DNA of 36,984 nt from Actinomyces ruminis (GCF_002154335.2 NZ_MTPX02000033.1:1-36984), one strand, 5' to 3'. Shown: positions 19,837 through 28,781, counted from the first letter of the stretch. Program-made: numbers and translations. Notes: a model not told the origin generated them from the sequence alone.

Positions 19837-19842
19837 TACAGT
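19837..19842 (+). promoter_or_regulatory. Candidate -10 box (TACAGT) upstream of topA
   Basis: TACAGT lies 130 bp before the topA start in the region divergent from the response regulator gene. No good -35 partner was seen, so the call is tentative. It would leave a ~120-nt leader. Confidence 0.3.
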
Positions 19843-19972
19843 CACGCTCGCAGTCTTAATCCGCCGCCTTCACCCCTCCGGCGCGCCCGGCTACGCCGCA
19901 GCGGTCTACCGCGATCCGTTGGGGCAACGCCGCACAAACGCCATCAATCCGAAGCACTCGAAGAAGGTCTCC

Positions 19973-22921
19973 GTGTCCAAGAAACTCGTCATCGTCGAGT
20001 CCCCCAACAAGGTCCGCTCCATCGCCGGGTACCTGGGCAAGGACTTCGACGTCGAGGCCTCGGTCGGCCACATCCGCGACCTGGCTCAGCCCTCCGAGCT
20101 TCCCGCCGCCGAGAAGAAGGGGCCCTACGGCAAGTTCGCCGTCGACGTGACCGATGGCTTCAAGCCCTACTACGTCGTCAACCCGGACAAGAAGAAGACC
20201 GTCACTCAGCTGCGCAAGGCCCTCAAGGACGCCGATGAGCTCTACCTGGCCACCGACGACGACCGCGAGGGCGAGGCCATCGCCTGGCACCTGCTGGAGG
20301 TGCTCAAGCCCAAGGTGCCGGTGAGGCGCATGACCTTCACCGAGATCACCAAGGAGGCGGTCACCCGCGCCCTGGACCATACCCGCGACCTGGACACCCA
20401 CCGGGTGGATGCCCAGGAGACCCGCCGCATCCTGGACCGACTGGTCGGCTACGAGGTCAGCCCGGTGCTGTGGCGCAAGGTCCGCGCGGGGCTGTCCGCC
20501 GGGCGCGTGCAGTCGGTGGCCACCCGGCTCGTGGTCGAGCGCGAGCGCGAGCGCATGGCCTTCAAGGCCGCCGGCTACTGGGGCGTGGAGGCCCAGCTGT
20601 CCACCGACCTGTCCGCCGGCAGCTCGCTGCGCCCCGCCGCCGCTGCGGACAGCGCCTTCGTCGCTCGCCTGACCGCCCTGGACGGGCGGCGCGTGGCTAC
20701 CGGGCGGGACTTCACCGACGCCGGAGCGCTGCGCCCCGCCGCCGTGAAGGCCGGCACGGTGCACCTGCACGAGGGGGCTGCCCGTGCCGTCGCCGAGGCC
20801 ATTACCCGGGCGGTGCCGCGCGTGGCTGAGGTGGAGGACAAGCCCTACCGGCGCCGTCCGGCCGCGCCCTTCACCACTTCCACGCTGCAGCAGGAGGCGA
20901 GCCGCAAGCTGCGCATGAACCCGCGCGAGACCATGCGGGTGGCGCAGGCCCTGTATGAGAACGGCTTCATCACCTACATGCGCACCGACTCCACGGTGCT
21001 GTCCGGGCAGGCGATCGCCGCCGCCCGGGGGCAGGTGGCCGAGCTGTACGGGCCCGAGTACGTGGCGCCCAAGCCGCGCATGTACGCCACCAAGACCAAG
21101 GGCGCCCAGGAGGCGCACGAGGCGATCCGCCCCGCCGGTGACCACTTCCGCACCCCCGCGCAGGTCTCCGGGCGGTTGACCGGCGCCCAGTTCCGTCTGT
21201 ACGAACTCATCTGGCGGCGCACCGTCGCCTCCCAGATGGCCGACGCCACCGGCTCCACGGCCTCGGTGCGGGTGGACGTGCCGCTGCGGCCCGCCGACGG
21301 CGGCTCTCGTGACGCCGGTATCACCTTCAGCACCGCCTCCCTGAGCGCCTCGGGCACCGTCATCACCTTCCGCGGTTTTCTGGCGGCCTACGAGGAGGGG
21401 CGCGACGCCGAGCGCTATGAGGCCGAGACCGTCACCGCGGTGACAGGCGGTTCGGCGTCGACGGCGACGTCGGACAGTGGCTCCGCTGCGGGGCCCGGTG
21501 CGGGCGCCGGCCGGGACCGGGATGTGCGCCTGCCCGCCATGATCGCCGGCCAGGAACTGGTGGCGCTTTCGGCGGAGGCCGCCGGGCATGAGACCACGCC
21601 GCCGCCCCGTTACACCGAGGCCTCCCTGGTTAAGGCGCTGGAGGAGCGGGAGATCGGCCGTCCCTCGACTTACGCCTCCATCATGTCCACCATCTCCGAC
21701 CGCGGCTATGTGGAACACCGCGGCCAGGCGCTGGTTCCTACCTGGTTGGCCTTCGCCGTCACCCGACTGCTGGAGGAGAACTTCAGCGAGCTGGTCGACT
21801 ACGACTTCACCGCCTCCATGGAGGCCGACCTGGACCGCATTGCCGCAGGCGAGGAGGACCGGGTCGACTGGCTCACCCGCTTCTACTACGGCCCGCAGGG
21901 GCAGGTCGGTACCGCGGCGGTCGCGCCCACCGCCGAGGACGGTCTGGGCCTGAAGGCCCTGGTGGACGGCCTGGGGGAGATCGATGCCCGCGCCGTTAAC
22001 TCCATTGACATCGGGGAGGGCATTACCCTGCGCGTGGGCCGCTACGGCCCCTACCTGGAGGATGCCGAGGGCAAGCGCGCCAACGTACCCGGGGATCTGG
22101 CGCCCGACGAGCTGACCGTGGCCAAGGCGCGGGAGCTGTTCACCCGCGCCGCCGACGATGGCCGCGAGCTGGGCACGGACCCGTCCACCGGGCACACCAT
22201 CGTCGTTAAGGATGGCCGCTACGGCCCCTATGTCACCGAGATCCTGCCCGAGCCGGAGCCGTCCGCGGACGAGGCGGCAGGGGCAGGAGACGGCGCCGCG
22301 GCGTCGAGATTGGGTGGGAAGAGCTCCACGCGCCGGTCCCGCAGGGGTCCCAAGCCGCGCACCGCCTCACTGTTTAAGTCGATGGACCTGGCGACCGTCA
22401 CCCTGGAGCAGGCCCTCGATCTGTTGAGCCTGCCGCGGGTGGTCGGCCAGGACGCCGACGGCGTGGACATCACTGCGCAGAATGGCCGCTACGGCCCCTA
22501 CCTGAAGAAGGGCACGGACTCCCGCTCCCTGGAGAGCGAGGAGCAGCTGTTCACGGTGACCCTGGAACAGGCCCTGGAGCTGTTCGCCCAGCCCAAGCGG
22601 CGCCGTGGCCAGGCGGCTGCCCGCGGCCCTCTGCGTGAGCTCGGCACCGACCCGGCCACCGGCCGGCCGGTGGTGATCAAGGACGGTCGCTTCGGCCCCT
22701 ACTTCACCGACGGGGAGACGAATGTGACGCTGCGCCGCGACGACGACCCGGCCACCGTCACCCCCGAGCGCGCCTACGAGCTGCTCGCGGAGAAGCGCGC
22801 CAAGGGCCCTGCCAAGAAGCGCACCGCCTCCAAGTCCGCCACCAAGAAGACGGCGGGGAAGAAGACGGCCGTCGGCAAGTCGACCAGCCGACAGTCGACC
22901 ACGCGCAAGGCGACCAGCTGA
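19973..22921 (+). CDS. topA: DNA topoisomerase I
   Basis: A 982-residue type IA topoisomerase that relaxes negative supercoils by cutting and passing one strand. GTG 19973 is chosen because it gives the universal start SKKLVIVESPNK, with a purine-rich GAAGAAGG just upstream. The Toprim domain has Glu9 (VESPNK) and DDDREGEAIAWH. The ring-forming domains follow with YEVSPVLWRKV and SAGRVQSVATRLV. The catalytic Tyr335 is in GFITYMRTDST. A low-complexity Ser/Gly/Ala insert lies near residues 490-515. The C-terminus carries repeated topoisomerase C-terminal units with the signature (D/N)GR(Y/F)GPY at least three times, and a Lys/Ala/Ser/Thr-rich tail (KKRTASKSATKKTAG) as in actinobacterial TopA, where it aids processive DNA binding. 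No lesion was seen over its whole length. Confidence 0.97.
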   Translation: MSKKLVIVESPNKVRSIAGYLGKDFDVEASVGHIRDLAQPSELPAAEKKGPYGKFAVDVTDGFKPYYVVNPDKKKTVTQLRKALKDADELYLATDDDREGEAIAWHLLEVLKPKVPVRRMTFTEITKEAVTRALDHTRDLDTHRVDAQETRRILDRLVGYEVSPVLWRKVRAGLSAGRVQSVATRLVVERERERMAFKAAGYWGVEAQLSTDLSAGSSLRPAAAADSAFVARLTALDGRRVATGRDFTDAGALRPAAVKAGTVHLHEGAARAVAEAITRAVPRVAEVEDKPYRRRPAAPFTTSTLQQEASRKLRMNPRETMRVAQALYENGFITYMRTDSTVLSGQAIAAARGQVAELYGPEYVAPKPRMYATKTKGAQEAHEAIRPAGDHFRTPAQVSGRLTGAQFRLYELIWRRTVASQMADATGSTASVRVDVPLRPADGGSRDAGITFSTASLSASGTVITFRGFLAAYEEGRDAERYEAETVTAVTGGSASTATSDSGSAAGPGAGAGRDRDVRLPAMIAGQELVALSAEAAGHETTPPPRYTEASLVKALEEREIGRPSTYASIMSTISDRGYVEHRGQALVPTWLAFAVTRLLEENFSELVDYDFTASMEADLDRIAAGEEDRVDWLTRFYYGPQGQVGTAAVAPTAEDGLGLKALVDGLGEIDARAVNSIDIGEGITLRVGRYGPYLEDAEGKRANVPGDLAPDELTVAKARELFTRAADDGRELGTDPSTGHTIVVKDGRYGPYVTEILPEPEPSADEAAGAGDGAAASRLGGKSSTRRSRRGPKPRTASLFKSMDLATVTLEQALDLLSLPRVVGQDADGVDITAQNGRYGPYLKKGTDSRSLESEEQLFTVTLEQALELFAQPKRRRGQAAARGPLRELGTDPATGRPVVIKDGRFGPYFTDGETNVTLRRDDDPATVTPERAYELLAEKRAKGPAKKRTASKSATKKTAGKKTAVGKSTSRQSTTRKATS

Positions 22922-23004
22922 CCCGCCGCCCCGCATATAGGTGACCGGAGGCACCTGAAGTGAATCGGGTTGCGTTGGCTTTCATCGGCCGACGCACATA
23001 TGCG

Positions 23005-23760
23005 TCACTCGGTCCGAGCCGACACAGCTTTATGCTGCTTCCACTTCTTGACGAGTAGCACCAGCATGATGATGAACTGGACGGCCGTCAGCACCCCCAT
23101 GGCGGAGCCGATCACGGGCAGCTTGTCGGCCGCCCCGCCCACCAGGACGTAATCCCACAGGAAGTGTTGCGTGATCATAAGGGTGATGCTCTTTGTGTAG
23201 TCGTACATGAGGGCAAAGAACAGGCCTGCCACAAAGGTGGCCCCGAGCTGTCCCAGCACTTTGGTCAAGGGGGCGCCGGCGAACAGGTTCACCGCGTGAA
23301 GCAGACTGAATATGATTGCGGAGACGAGCAGTGCTCTGTTTGCTTGGGCTCCGTGGCGCTCCTGTGTCAGTCCCACGTAGAGAATGCGTCGGAACATCAT
23401 TTCCTCCGCGATTCCCACTAGCAAAGTGGCGGCCAGTGGTGTGAGGAATGCGGCAGTCAGGCTCCCATTGGTGAAGATGTAATACAGGGACATGCCGACT
23501 AGTGGCACAAACAGAATGAGGAACAGGGGGTATTTGCCGGGGCCGGAGTGCATCGGGGCAAGCTGTTCGCGCAGTGCTGCGAAACAGGCCAGCGTTCCTA
23601 GTGTGAGCACGAAGAGGAATGGCAGTAACGCCTTGGTGTAGCCTGCGTCGTAGTAACTTACGTGGGAGAAGTTGTAGACGATGACGTTGGACGCCCCCAT
23701 TCCGATAATGTAGGTGATGGCGCTGATCAGTGCGATTCGTGCTATTCTGGTCGTCGGCAT
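23005..23760 (-). CDS. CPBP-family intramembrane metalloprotease
   Basis: A 251-residue polytopic membrane protein with the CPBP (Abi/CAAX-like) motifs in order: EEMMFRR (Glu119, Glu120, Arg124), FSLLH (Phe151, His155) and HFLWD (His199). These residues form the active site in Rce1-type glutamic/metallo proteases. About eight hydrophobic segments are seen. The start ATG has AAGGAGGCGAC immediately upstream, one of the best ribosome-binding sites in the window. The coding sequence is visibly poorer in GC than its neighbours, which suggests recent acquisition. Bacterial CPBP proteins are linked to protein secretion, peptide maturation and bacteriocin self-immunity; no bacteriocin gene is seen beside it. 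It is convergent with topA and lies downstream of a decayed transporter. Confidence 0.88.
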   Translation of the reverse strand: MPTTRIARIALISAITYIIGMGASNVIVYNFSHVSYYDAGYTKALLPFLFVLTLGTLACFAALREQLAPMHSGPGKYPLFLILFVPLVGMSLYYIFTNGSLTAAFLTPLAATLLVGIAEEMMFRRILYVGLTQERHGAQANRALLVSAIIFSLLHAVNLFAGAPLTKVLGQLGATFVAGLFFALMYDYTKSITLMITQHFLWDYVLVGGAADKLPVIGSAMGVLTAVQFIIMLVLLVKKWKQHKAVSARTE

Positions 23761-24231
23761 GTCGCCTCCTTGTTGGAATGGTGATTCCGACTGGATCGGA
23801 TGTAGCCCTTTTGGGGCCCGAGGTGTTCAGAGCGCGTATCGGTTTGCGTATCGGCGCGAGCTGTCACGTCGCAAGTGCGGACGTTAGCACGTGCTTGCCT
23901 GATAACCGGAGCCTTTAAAGTAGAGACTCGTGTTTCAGCACGCGGTTGCGCGGGTGTCGGTGAGGTTCGCGCAAGGGGCGGAGGGTCCAGATGGGTCCGC
24001 CTCGTCGTCGAGGGAACGCGTGGGAAGAGGAGGCTTGTGTGCGATGCGTGTATGGAACTCCTCAGGGGTGATCGTGGTGAGCGCGGAAGAACTCAGCTCC
24101 GAGATCTGTGCCAGGCGACGTAACAGGGCGAGTGCCGTGCTGCGGACATCGCCGCGTTCGGTCAAGGCAGTTACGGCGGCGCCATCGACCGTGGCGATGA
24201 CGGTTTCCGCAGTGAGGTACAGCCCGAGCCC
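23761..24231. other. Stretch without a confident gene, possible TetR C-terminal remnant on minus strand
   Basis: No intact gene is seen. On the minus strand at about 23935-24230, after the transporter remnant, a frame reads LTAETVIATVDGAAVTALTE and STALALLRRLAQI, which loosely resembles the C-terminal ligand-binding helix of TetR-type regulators (xxLVDGLxxxAL). There is no start or HTH part, so this is at best a fragment. Nothing was found at 23761-23930. Confidence 0.3.
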
Positions 24232-24828
24232 TCAGTCCGCGTTTGTCTCCTGCCCGTGGACGGCGACGGCGTTGAGGCATAAGACACCGAATCCGGTCAG
24301 CACGGCTCCGCGGTGGTGACGCAGCAGCTTGCGTAGGGGCTGGATGCCCGACGACGATGTGCCACCCGCAGGCTTGTTCGCCGCCGTCTTCTGACTCTGA
24401 CGTAGATGCTGCGGCGCACCGACGGGGCGTACTCCGCCAGGAAGGTGGCGGCCCCGGCGTATTCGCCGGAGGCGGAGAAGCCCTGGAGCGTGCGCGCCAG
24501 GAGCAGCGCGATAGCCGCCCAGGTACCGTCCGGTCGTATCTCGCAGGCAGCCCACGAGCATCGTGGAGGCCGCCATGATGGGAATTGACCGGCTCAGTGC
24601 CCACTTGCAGCCTCTGCGGTCGCCCCACGCACCCCAAACGATCGCGCCCACGGGGCGCAGGGTGAATGACGCGGCGAAGACGGCGAATGCCGCCAGCAGG
24701 CGCGTGTTCGGGGCGGAGGCGGGGAAGAAGACTTCGCCGATGGTGATCGCCAAGTACCCGTACGAGGCGTAGTCGAACCTTTCAACGAAGTTGCCGATGA
24801 AGGGTGCCCAGGCGGCGCGTCGTTCCAC
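24232..24828 (-). pseudogene. MFS transporter remnant (metabolite:H+ symporter type)
   Basis: From GTG at 24828 the frame reads AAWAPFIGNFVERFDYASYG, then TLRPVGAIVWGAWGDRRGCK. This covers the first helices and the cytoplasmic GxxGDRxGRK signature loop of the MHS branch of the major facilitator superfamily. Near 24535 the frame changes; the new frame reads [20 protein letters not shown] and [14 protein letters not shown], the TM4-5 region with the RxxQGFSxGGE motif. A further change near 24390 leads to [20 protein letters not shown] and LCLNAVA, which corresponds to the central loop and start of TM7 and then stops. TM5-TM6 are therefore deleted and everything after TM7 is missing. Two frame changes plus a deletion mark this as a decayed gene, unlike the single-base gaps elsewhere. 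Confidence 0.75.
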
Positions 24829-24982
24829 GTGTGTGGCGTGGTGGCGGTGTCTGGCGGTGGCGCGCAGTCGCGTGTGTCCTGTGACCGGATCGCAGGATTG
24901 CGACAGGGCAGCGACAGCCTGGCGGTATGCGGGCCTGTAATCTTCCGGTACACGATTTCTTGAACCCCGGAAGGAACATCCC

Positions 24983-25585
24983 GTGCGTATCCCCAACAAG
25001 CTCCTGGTCCCCGCCGCCGTCCTCGCCCTGGGCGCCTCCCTGGCCGCCTGCTCCATCAGCGTCGGCGGCTCCGACGGCGAGTCCGCTTCCTCGCCGCAGG
25101 AGACCACCGCCGTCGTCGCCACCGAGGAGGCCACGCAGGAAACTGATGACTCCGAGGACACCGACAGCGACGACACCGCCATCGACGACGCCGAGGACGC
25201 TGACGCCGACGAGGCCGACGGCGACGCCGCGGGCGCGGGTGCCTCCGGCTCCTCCACCGCGGACATCACCAACTCCGACTGGCTCGGGGTCATTGCCGGC
25301 AGCACCCAGGAGAACGTCTCCGGCGATTACGCGATCCAGAGCTCCGGGGGCACCTACAACCTTGTCGGTGAGCTCGACAGCCTGACGATTCAGGGGTCGG
25401 AGGTCACCGTTTCCGCGGAGAGCATCGGGACTCTGACCGTGCAGGGCTCGGACGTGACCGTCTACGTCCGCGAGGTGGACGACGTGCTGGCCTTCGGCTC
25501 GGATGTGAAGGTCTACTACCTCGACGGCGACCCGACCGTGCAGGACATCGGTGCCGACAACACCGTCGAGCAGCTGAGCAACTGA
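24983..25585 (+). CDS. DUF3060-domain lipoprotein
   Basis: A 200-residue protein from GTG 24983, with GGAAGGA 7-8 nt upstream. The signal peptide ends in a lipobox (LGASLAAC, Cys23), so the mature protein should be lipid-anchored outside the membrane. Residues ~30-90 form a very acidic linker (ETDDSEDTDSDDTAIDD). The C-terminal half is a repetitive beta region typical of DUF3060: GDYAIQSSGGTYNLVGEL, LTIQGSEVTVSAESIG, LTVQGSDVTVYV. DUF3060 proteins are common in actinobacteria and their function is unknown. The gene is followed after 40 bp by a response regulator and kinase, and by an OmpA-like lipoprotein, which suggests one functional unit. TAATCT at 24938-24943 is a possible -10 box. Confidence 0.82.
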   Translation: MRIPNKLLVPAAVLALGASLAACSISVGGSDGESASSPQETTAVVATEEATQETDDSEDTDSDDTAIDDAEDADADEADGDAAGAGASGSSTADITNSDWLGVIAGSTQENVSGDYAIQSSGGTYNLVGELDSLTIQGSEVTVSAESIGTLTVQGSDVTVYVREVDDVLAFGSDVKVYYLDGDPTVQDIGADNTVEQLSN

Positions 25586-25625
25586 CCGGTACACCCGGAC
25601 TCCCACTAGCCCCGGTCCAGAACCA

Positions 25626-26381
25626 ATGCCCCGGCCCCGCTCCCGCCCCGCCCGCCGCCTCCCCGGCGCCGCCCAGCCCACCGCTACCGTCCTGCTCGTC
25701 GACGACGAGGCCCCCATCCGCACCTCGCTCGGCTCCTACCTGGAGCGCAGCGGCTACCGGGTGATGCGCGCGAGCGACGGCGTGGAGGCACTCGACCTGC
25801 TCGCCGCCTACGACGTCGACATCATCGTCAGCGACGTGCTCATGCCCCGCATGGACGGGCGCGAGCTGGTGCGGCGGGTGCGGGCCGGCGGCACCTGGAC
25901 CCCGATCATCCTGCTCACCCAGGTCGACGCCTCCTACGAGCGCGTCTCCGCCCTGGACGATGGCGCCGACGACTACCTGTCCAAACCCTTCGACCCCGCC
26001 GAGCTCGCCTCCCGCATCCGCGCCGTCCTGCGCCGCACCCGCGGGTCGGGACAGCCACTGACCGCCGCCTCCCGGCTGGTGTCGGGGGAACTGACTCTGG
26101 ACCGGGCCGCTCGCCGCGTCACCCTGGCGGGTAGGGAACTGGCGCTCACCCCCAAGGCCGTCACCCTGCTCGACTTCCTCATGAGCCATCCCGGTGAGCT
26201 GCACACCCGCGAGGCGCTGCTGTCCGCCCTGTGGGGCATCGACTTCGCCTCCTCCACGCGCGCCGTCGACCACCGCGTCCGCGAGATTCGCCGAGCGCTG
26301 GGCGACGACGCCACCAACCCGACCTTCATCGAGACCGTGCCCCAGGGCGGCTACCGCTTCCGCGCCGAGGTGCATGCATGA
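25626..26381 (+). CDS. OmpR/PhoB-family response regulator
   Basis: A 251-residue regulator. After a basic ~20-residue extension ([14 protein letters not shown]) the receiver domain shows VLLVDDEAPIR, phosphoacceptor Asp70 in IIVSDVLMPRMDGRE, Thr98 and Lys120 in YLSKPFDPAEL. The winged-helix domain follows with LTPKAVTLLDFLM, HTREALLSALWG, TRAVDHRVREIRRALGD and VPQGGYRF. It should bind DNA once phosphorylated by the histidine kinase encoded next, whose ATG overlaps its stop codon (ATGA, 26378-26381). The ATG at 25626 has no strong Shine-Dalgarno sequence. A start a few codons downstream would remove only the basic extension. The regulated genes are unknown; the flanking lipoprotein genes are the obvious candidates. 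Confidence 0.92.
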   Translation: MPRPRSRPARRLPGAAQPTATVLLVDDEAPIRTSLGSYLERSGYRVMRASDGVEALDLLAAYDVDIIVSDVLMPRMDGRELVRRVRAGGTWTPIILLTQVDASYERVSALDDGADDYLSKPFDPAELASRIRAVLRRTRGSGQPLTAASRLVSGELTLDRAARRVTLAGRELALTPKAVTLLDFLMSHPGELHTREALLSALWGIDFASSTRAVDHRVREIRRALGDDATNPTFIETVPQGGYRFRAEVHA

Positions 26382-27421
26382 GCGCCGCCGCGCCCCGACA
26401 ATCGCGCGGGACACCGCCGGGAATCGGACGGCCCGACGCCGGCCCCGGGGGCAGCCGACGGGCCGGAGGCGGCCGAGTCCTGTGGCTGTGGTGGGGGATC
26501 GCCGTCGTCGTGGTCGTGGCGCTGATGATCCTGGCGCAGGTGATCTGGGGCGGCTTGAACCTGTATGTGACGGTCGGCGTACCCGCCGCCGTGGGGGCGA
26601 CCGGCACGGCGCTGCTCCTCGCCGTCGCGCTGGTTGCGCTCGCCCGCACCCGTCGGCGCATTGCCGAGCAGCGGCTGCGTGAGGCCGTGCAGGAGGAGTC
26701 CCGTAACCGCCACCGCCAGTTCCTGCAGCGGCTGGACCACGAGCTGAAGAACCCGCTGACGGCGGTGCGCGCCGCCGTCGCCGACGCCTCCCGCACCGCC
26801 ACTCCGGCCGTGGCCGCCGACCTGGAGGTGGTGGACGCCCAGTCGCGGCGGATGAGCCGACTGCTGACCGATCTGCGCAAGCTCGCCGAGCTGGAGACCG
26901 CCCCGCTGGCCCTGGAGGACGTCGACCTGGCCGAGACGGTTCAGGACGCGGTCTCCGCCGTCATCGAGGAGGCCGCCGGGCGCGGCGCGGCGGTGCGAGT
27001 GCGGCTGGACCTGCCCGCCGTGCCCTGGCCGCTGCCGCATGTGTGCGGCGACGGCGACCTGCTCTACTCCGCCGTCTACAACGTCATCGCCAATGCCGCC
27101 AAGTACACCCCGGATGGCGGCGCCGTGGAGGTACGCGGACGAGAGGAGGCCGGTGCCGTCACCATCGAGGTGGCAGACACCGGCATCGGCGTGCCCGAGG
27201 CGGACCTGGACCGCGTCTTCCACGAGCTGGAGCGCGCCGGCAATGCCCGAGCCCTGCCTGGATCCGGGCTGGGCCTGGCCCTGGTGCGCACGATCGTGAG
27301 TAGGCACGGCGGCCAGGTCCGCATGGCCTCCCGCGAGGGCGTGGGCACCCGGGTGTGGCTGACGCTGCCGGTCATGGGGCCGTCCGCCGATGGTCCCAGC
27401 ACTCACGCACGCCAAGGATGA
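26378..27421 (+). CDS. Sensor histidine kinase with short extracytoplasmic loop
   Basis: A 347-residue kinase whose ATG overlaps the response regulator stop (ATGA), so the two are translationally coupled. An N-terminal Pro/Gly/Arg-rich tail precedes two transmembrane helices (about residues 34-56 and 66-90) with only ~10 residues between them, so no extracellular sensor domain exists. The H-box is QRLDHELKNPLTAVRAAV with His121. The ATPase domain has NVIANAAKYTPDGG (N box), ADTGIGVPE (G1), FHELERAG (F box) and GSGLGLALV (G2). Kinases of this shape usually sense within the membrane or through a partner protein. The two lipoproteins encoded on either side are plausible partners, which is inference. 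All catalytic boxes are intact. Confidence 0.9.
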   Translation: MSAAAPRQSRGTPPGIGRPDAGPGGSRRAGGGRVLWLWWGIAVVVVVALMILAQVIWGGLNLYVTVGVPAAVGATGTALLLAVALVALARTRRRIAEQRLREAVQEESRNRHRQFLQRLDHELKNPLTAVRAAVADASRTATPAVAADLEVVDAQSRRMSRLLTDLRKLAELETAPLALEDVDLAETVQDAVSAVIEEAAGRGAAVRVRLDLPAVPWPLPHVCGDGDLLYSAVYNVIANAAKYTPDGGAVEVRGREEAGAVTIEVADTGIGVPEADLDRVFHELERAGNARALPGSGLGLALVRTIVSRHGGQVRMASREGVGTRVWLTLPVMGPSADGPSTHARQG

Positions 27422-27462
27422 ACACTCAGCCGGCTCCCGGACCGGCAGCCACCGGATCACCT

Positions 27463-27498
27463 GACAGACAACTCGACAGACAACTCGACAGACAAGGA
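27463..27498 (+). repeat. 12-bp direct repeat (three copies) merging into the ribosome-binding site
   Basis: GACAGACAACTC occurs at 27463-27474 and 27475-27486, and a third copy at 27487-27498 changes to GACAGACAAGGA, which supplies the AAGGA ribosome-binding sequence for the OmpA-like gene starting at 27507. Copy-number change here would lengthen the spacer between kinase and lipoprotein genes. Confidence 0.8.
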
Positions 27499-27506
27499 CT
27501 CGCCCC

Positions 27507-28781
27507 GTGTACTCCCAACTCACCTTTCCCCAGCACCACCGGTTCCCCCGCATGTCGGCGGCGTTCGCGGCCGCCACGGCCCTCGCCCTCGCCCTGGCCG
27601 GCTGCGCCGGCACCGGCACCACGGCAACCACCTCCGCGGCAACCGCCGCCCAGGAGCCCACAGTACAGGCCTCGGTGACGCAGTCCGCGCAGGCAGCCGC
27701 TTCCCCCGCGACCGACTCCGCCCTGGCCGTGCCCGGATACCAGGTCGGCGAGATTCCGCCGGTCCCGCTATTCGCGCTGCCGGACCTGGGACTGCTGACC
27801 GCCTCCACCGGAAGTCTCACCCCGGATCTGACCACGGACCTCACCTCCCGGCCGGGCATTACCGTGACGGCGGCGCGCTGTGATGAGGCCGGAATTCTGA
27901 ACGGGGGACTGACCGTCGTCGGCGCAGACGGCTCCGTGGTCACCTCGGACGGCGATTCCTCCGTGGTCAATGACGGCGAGGGTGCGGCCGTGTATGACGA
28001 CGGCAACGTGAGCATCGTCAACAACGGCGACGGCTCGGGCACCTACGACGACGGCACCACCAGCATCGTGGTTAACGGCGACGGCAGCGGCACCTACACG
28101 GACGCGACGCTCAGCGTCGTCGTCGGCGGGGACGGCGCCGGCACCTATGAGAACTCCGCCACCGGCGAGTCGATCGTGATCGGTGGCGACGGCACGGGCG
28201 TGTACTCCACCCAGACCGTTAGCATCACCAATGACGGCGACGGCTCGGGCACATACAGCGATGCCGAGACCGGGCTGAGCATCATCAACGACGGCGCGGG
28301 CTCCGCAACGGTCAGCCTGGAGGACCGCAGCGTGGTCGTCGACGCCGAGCCACTGACCCCGGTGGGGAGCCTCGGGTCCTTCCCAAGTATTGATGCGGCC
28401 CAGCCGGTTGAGTCCTGCGGGACGGTCATCACCCTGGAGGACGGGATCCTGTTCGACTTCGGTTCCGCCGAGATTCGCGCCGAGGCCGCCGACACGCTGC
28501 AGGAACTTGCCGAACTGCTCAACGAGGCGGAGGTACCGACCGCCTACGTGTACGGGCACACGGACTCGATCTCGGATGAGGACTTCAACCAGACTCTGTC
28601 CGAGCAGCGGGCCCAGGCGGTGCTCGACACCCTGGTTGCCGACGGGGTGACGGCGCAGCTTCAGGCCGAGGGCTTTGGCGAGACGCGCCCGGTGGCGCCC
28701 AACGAGAACGAGGACGGCTCGGACAACCCGGCCGGGCGCCAGCTCAACCGCCGCGTGGAGATCTACGTGCCGGCCTTCTGA
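27507..28781 (+). CDS. OmpA-like domain lipoprotein with glycine/aspartate-rich repeats
   Basis: A 424-residue protein from GTG 27507 with AAGGACT 9 nt upstream. A signal peptide ends in the lipobox LALAGC (Cys33). Residues ~140-290 hold irregular 12-20-residue repeats of the type VNNGDGSGTYDDGTTSIV, a beta-rich DUF3060-like region. The C-terminal ~115 residues form an OmpA-like peptidoglycan-binding domain: ILFDFGSAEIRAEAADTL, VYGHTDSISDEDFNQTLSEQ and GRQLNRRVEIYV. The Asp of HTD and the Arg of NRRVEI are the residues that bind diaminopimelate-type peptides in the family. The protein would be tethered to the membrane by lipid and could bind the cell wall at its other end. It is the last gene of the DUF3060/two-component cluster. 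Confidence 0.88.
   Translation: MYSQLTFPQHHRFPRMSAAFAAATALALALAGCAGTGTTATTSAATAAQEPTVQASVTQSAQAAASPATDSALAVPGYQVGEIPPVPLFALPDLGLLTASTGSLTPDLTTDLTSRPGITVTAARCDEAGILNGGLTVVGADGSVVTSDGDSSVVNDGEGAAVYDDGNVSIVNNGDGSGTYDDGTTSIVVNGDGSGTYTDATLSVVVGGDGAGTYENSATGESIVIGGDGTGVYSTQTVSITNDGDGSGTYSDAETGLSIINDGAGSATVSLEDRSVVVDAEPLTPVGSLGSFPSIDAAQPVESCGTVITLEDGILFDFGSAEIRAEAADTLQELAELLNEAEVPTAYVYGHTDSISDEDFNQTLSEQRAQAVLDTLVADGVTAQLQAEGFGETRPVAPNENEDGSDNPAGRQLNRRVEIYVPAF

Noticed and set aside
19856..22195. A 779-codon open frame on the minus strand opposite topA
   Set aside because: topA is unmistakable on the plus strand; the antisense frame has low-complexity composition and no start signal.
27463..27498. 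Short direct repeats as a CRISPR array
   Set aside because: Units are 12 bp and directly adjacent, without spacers.
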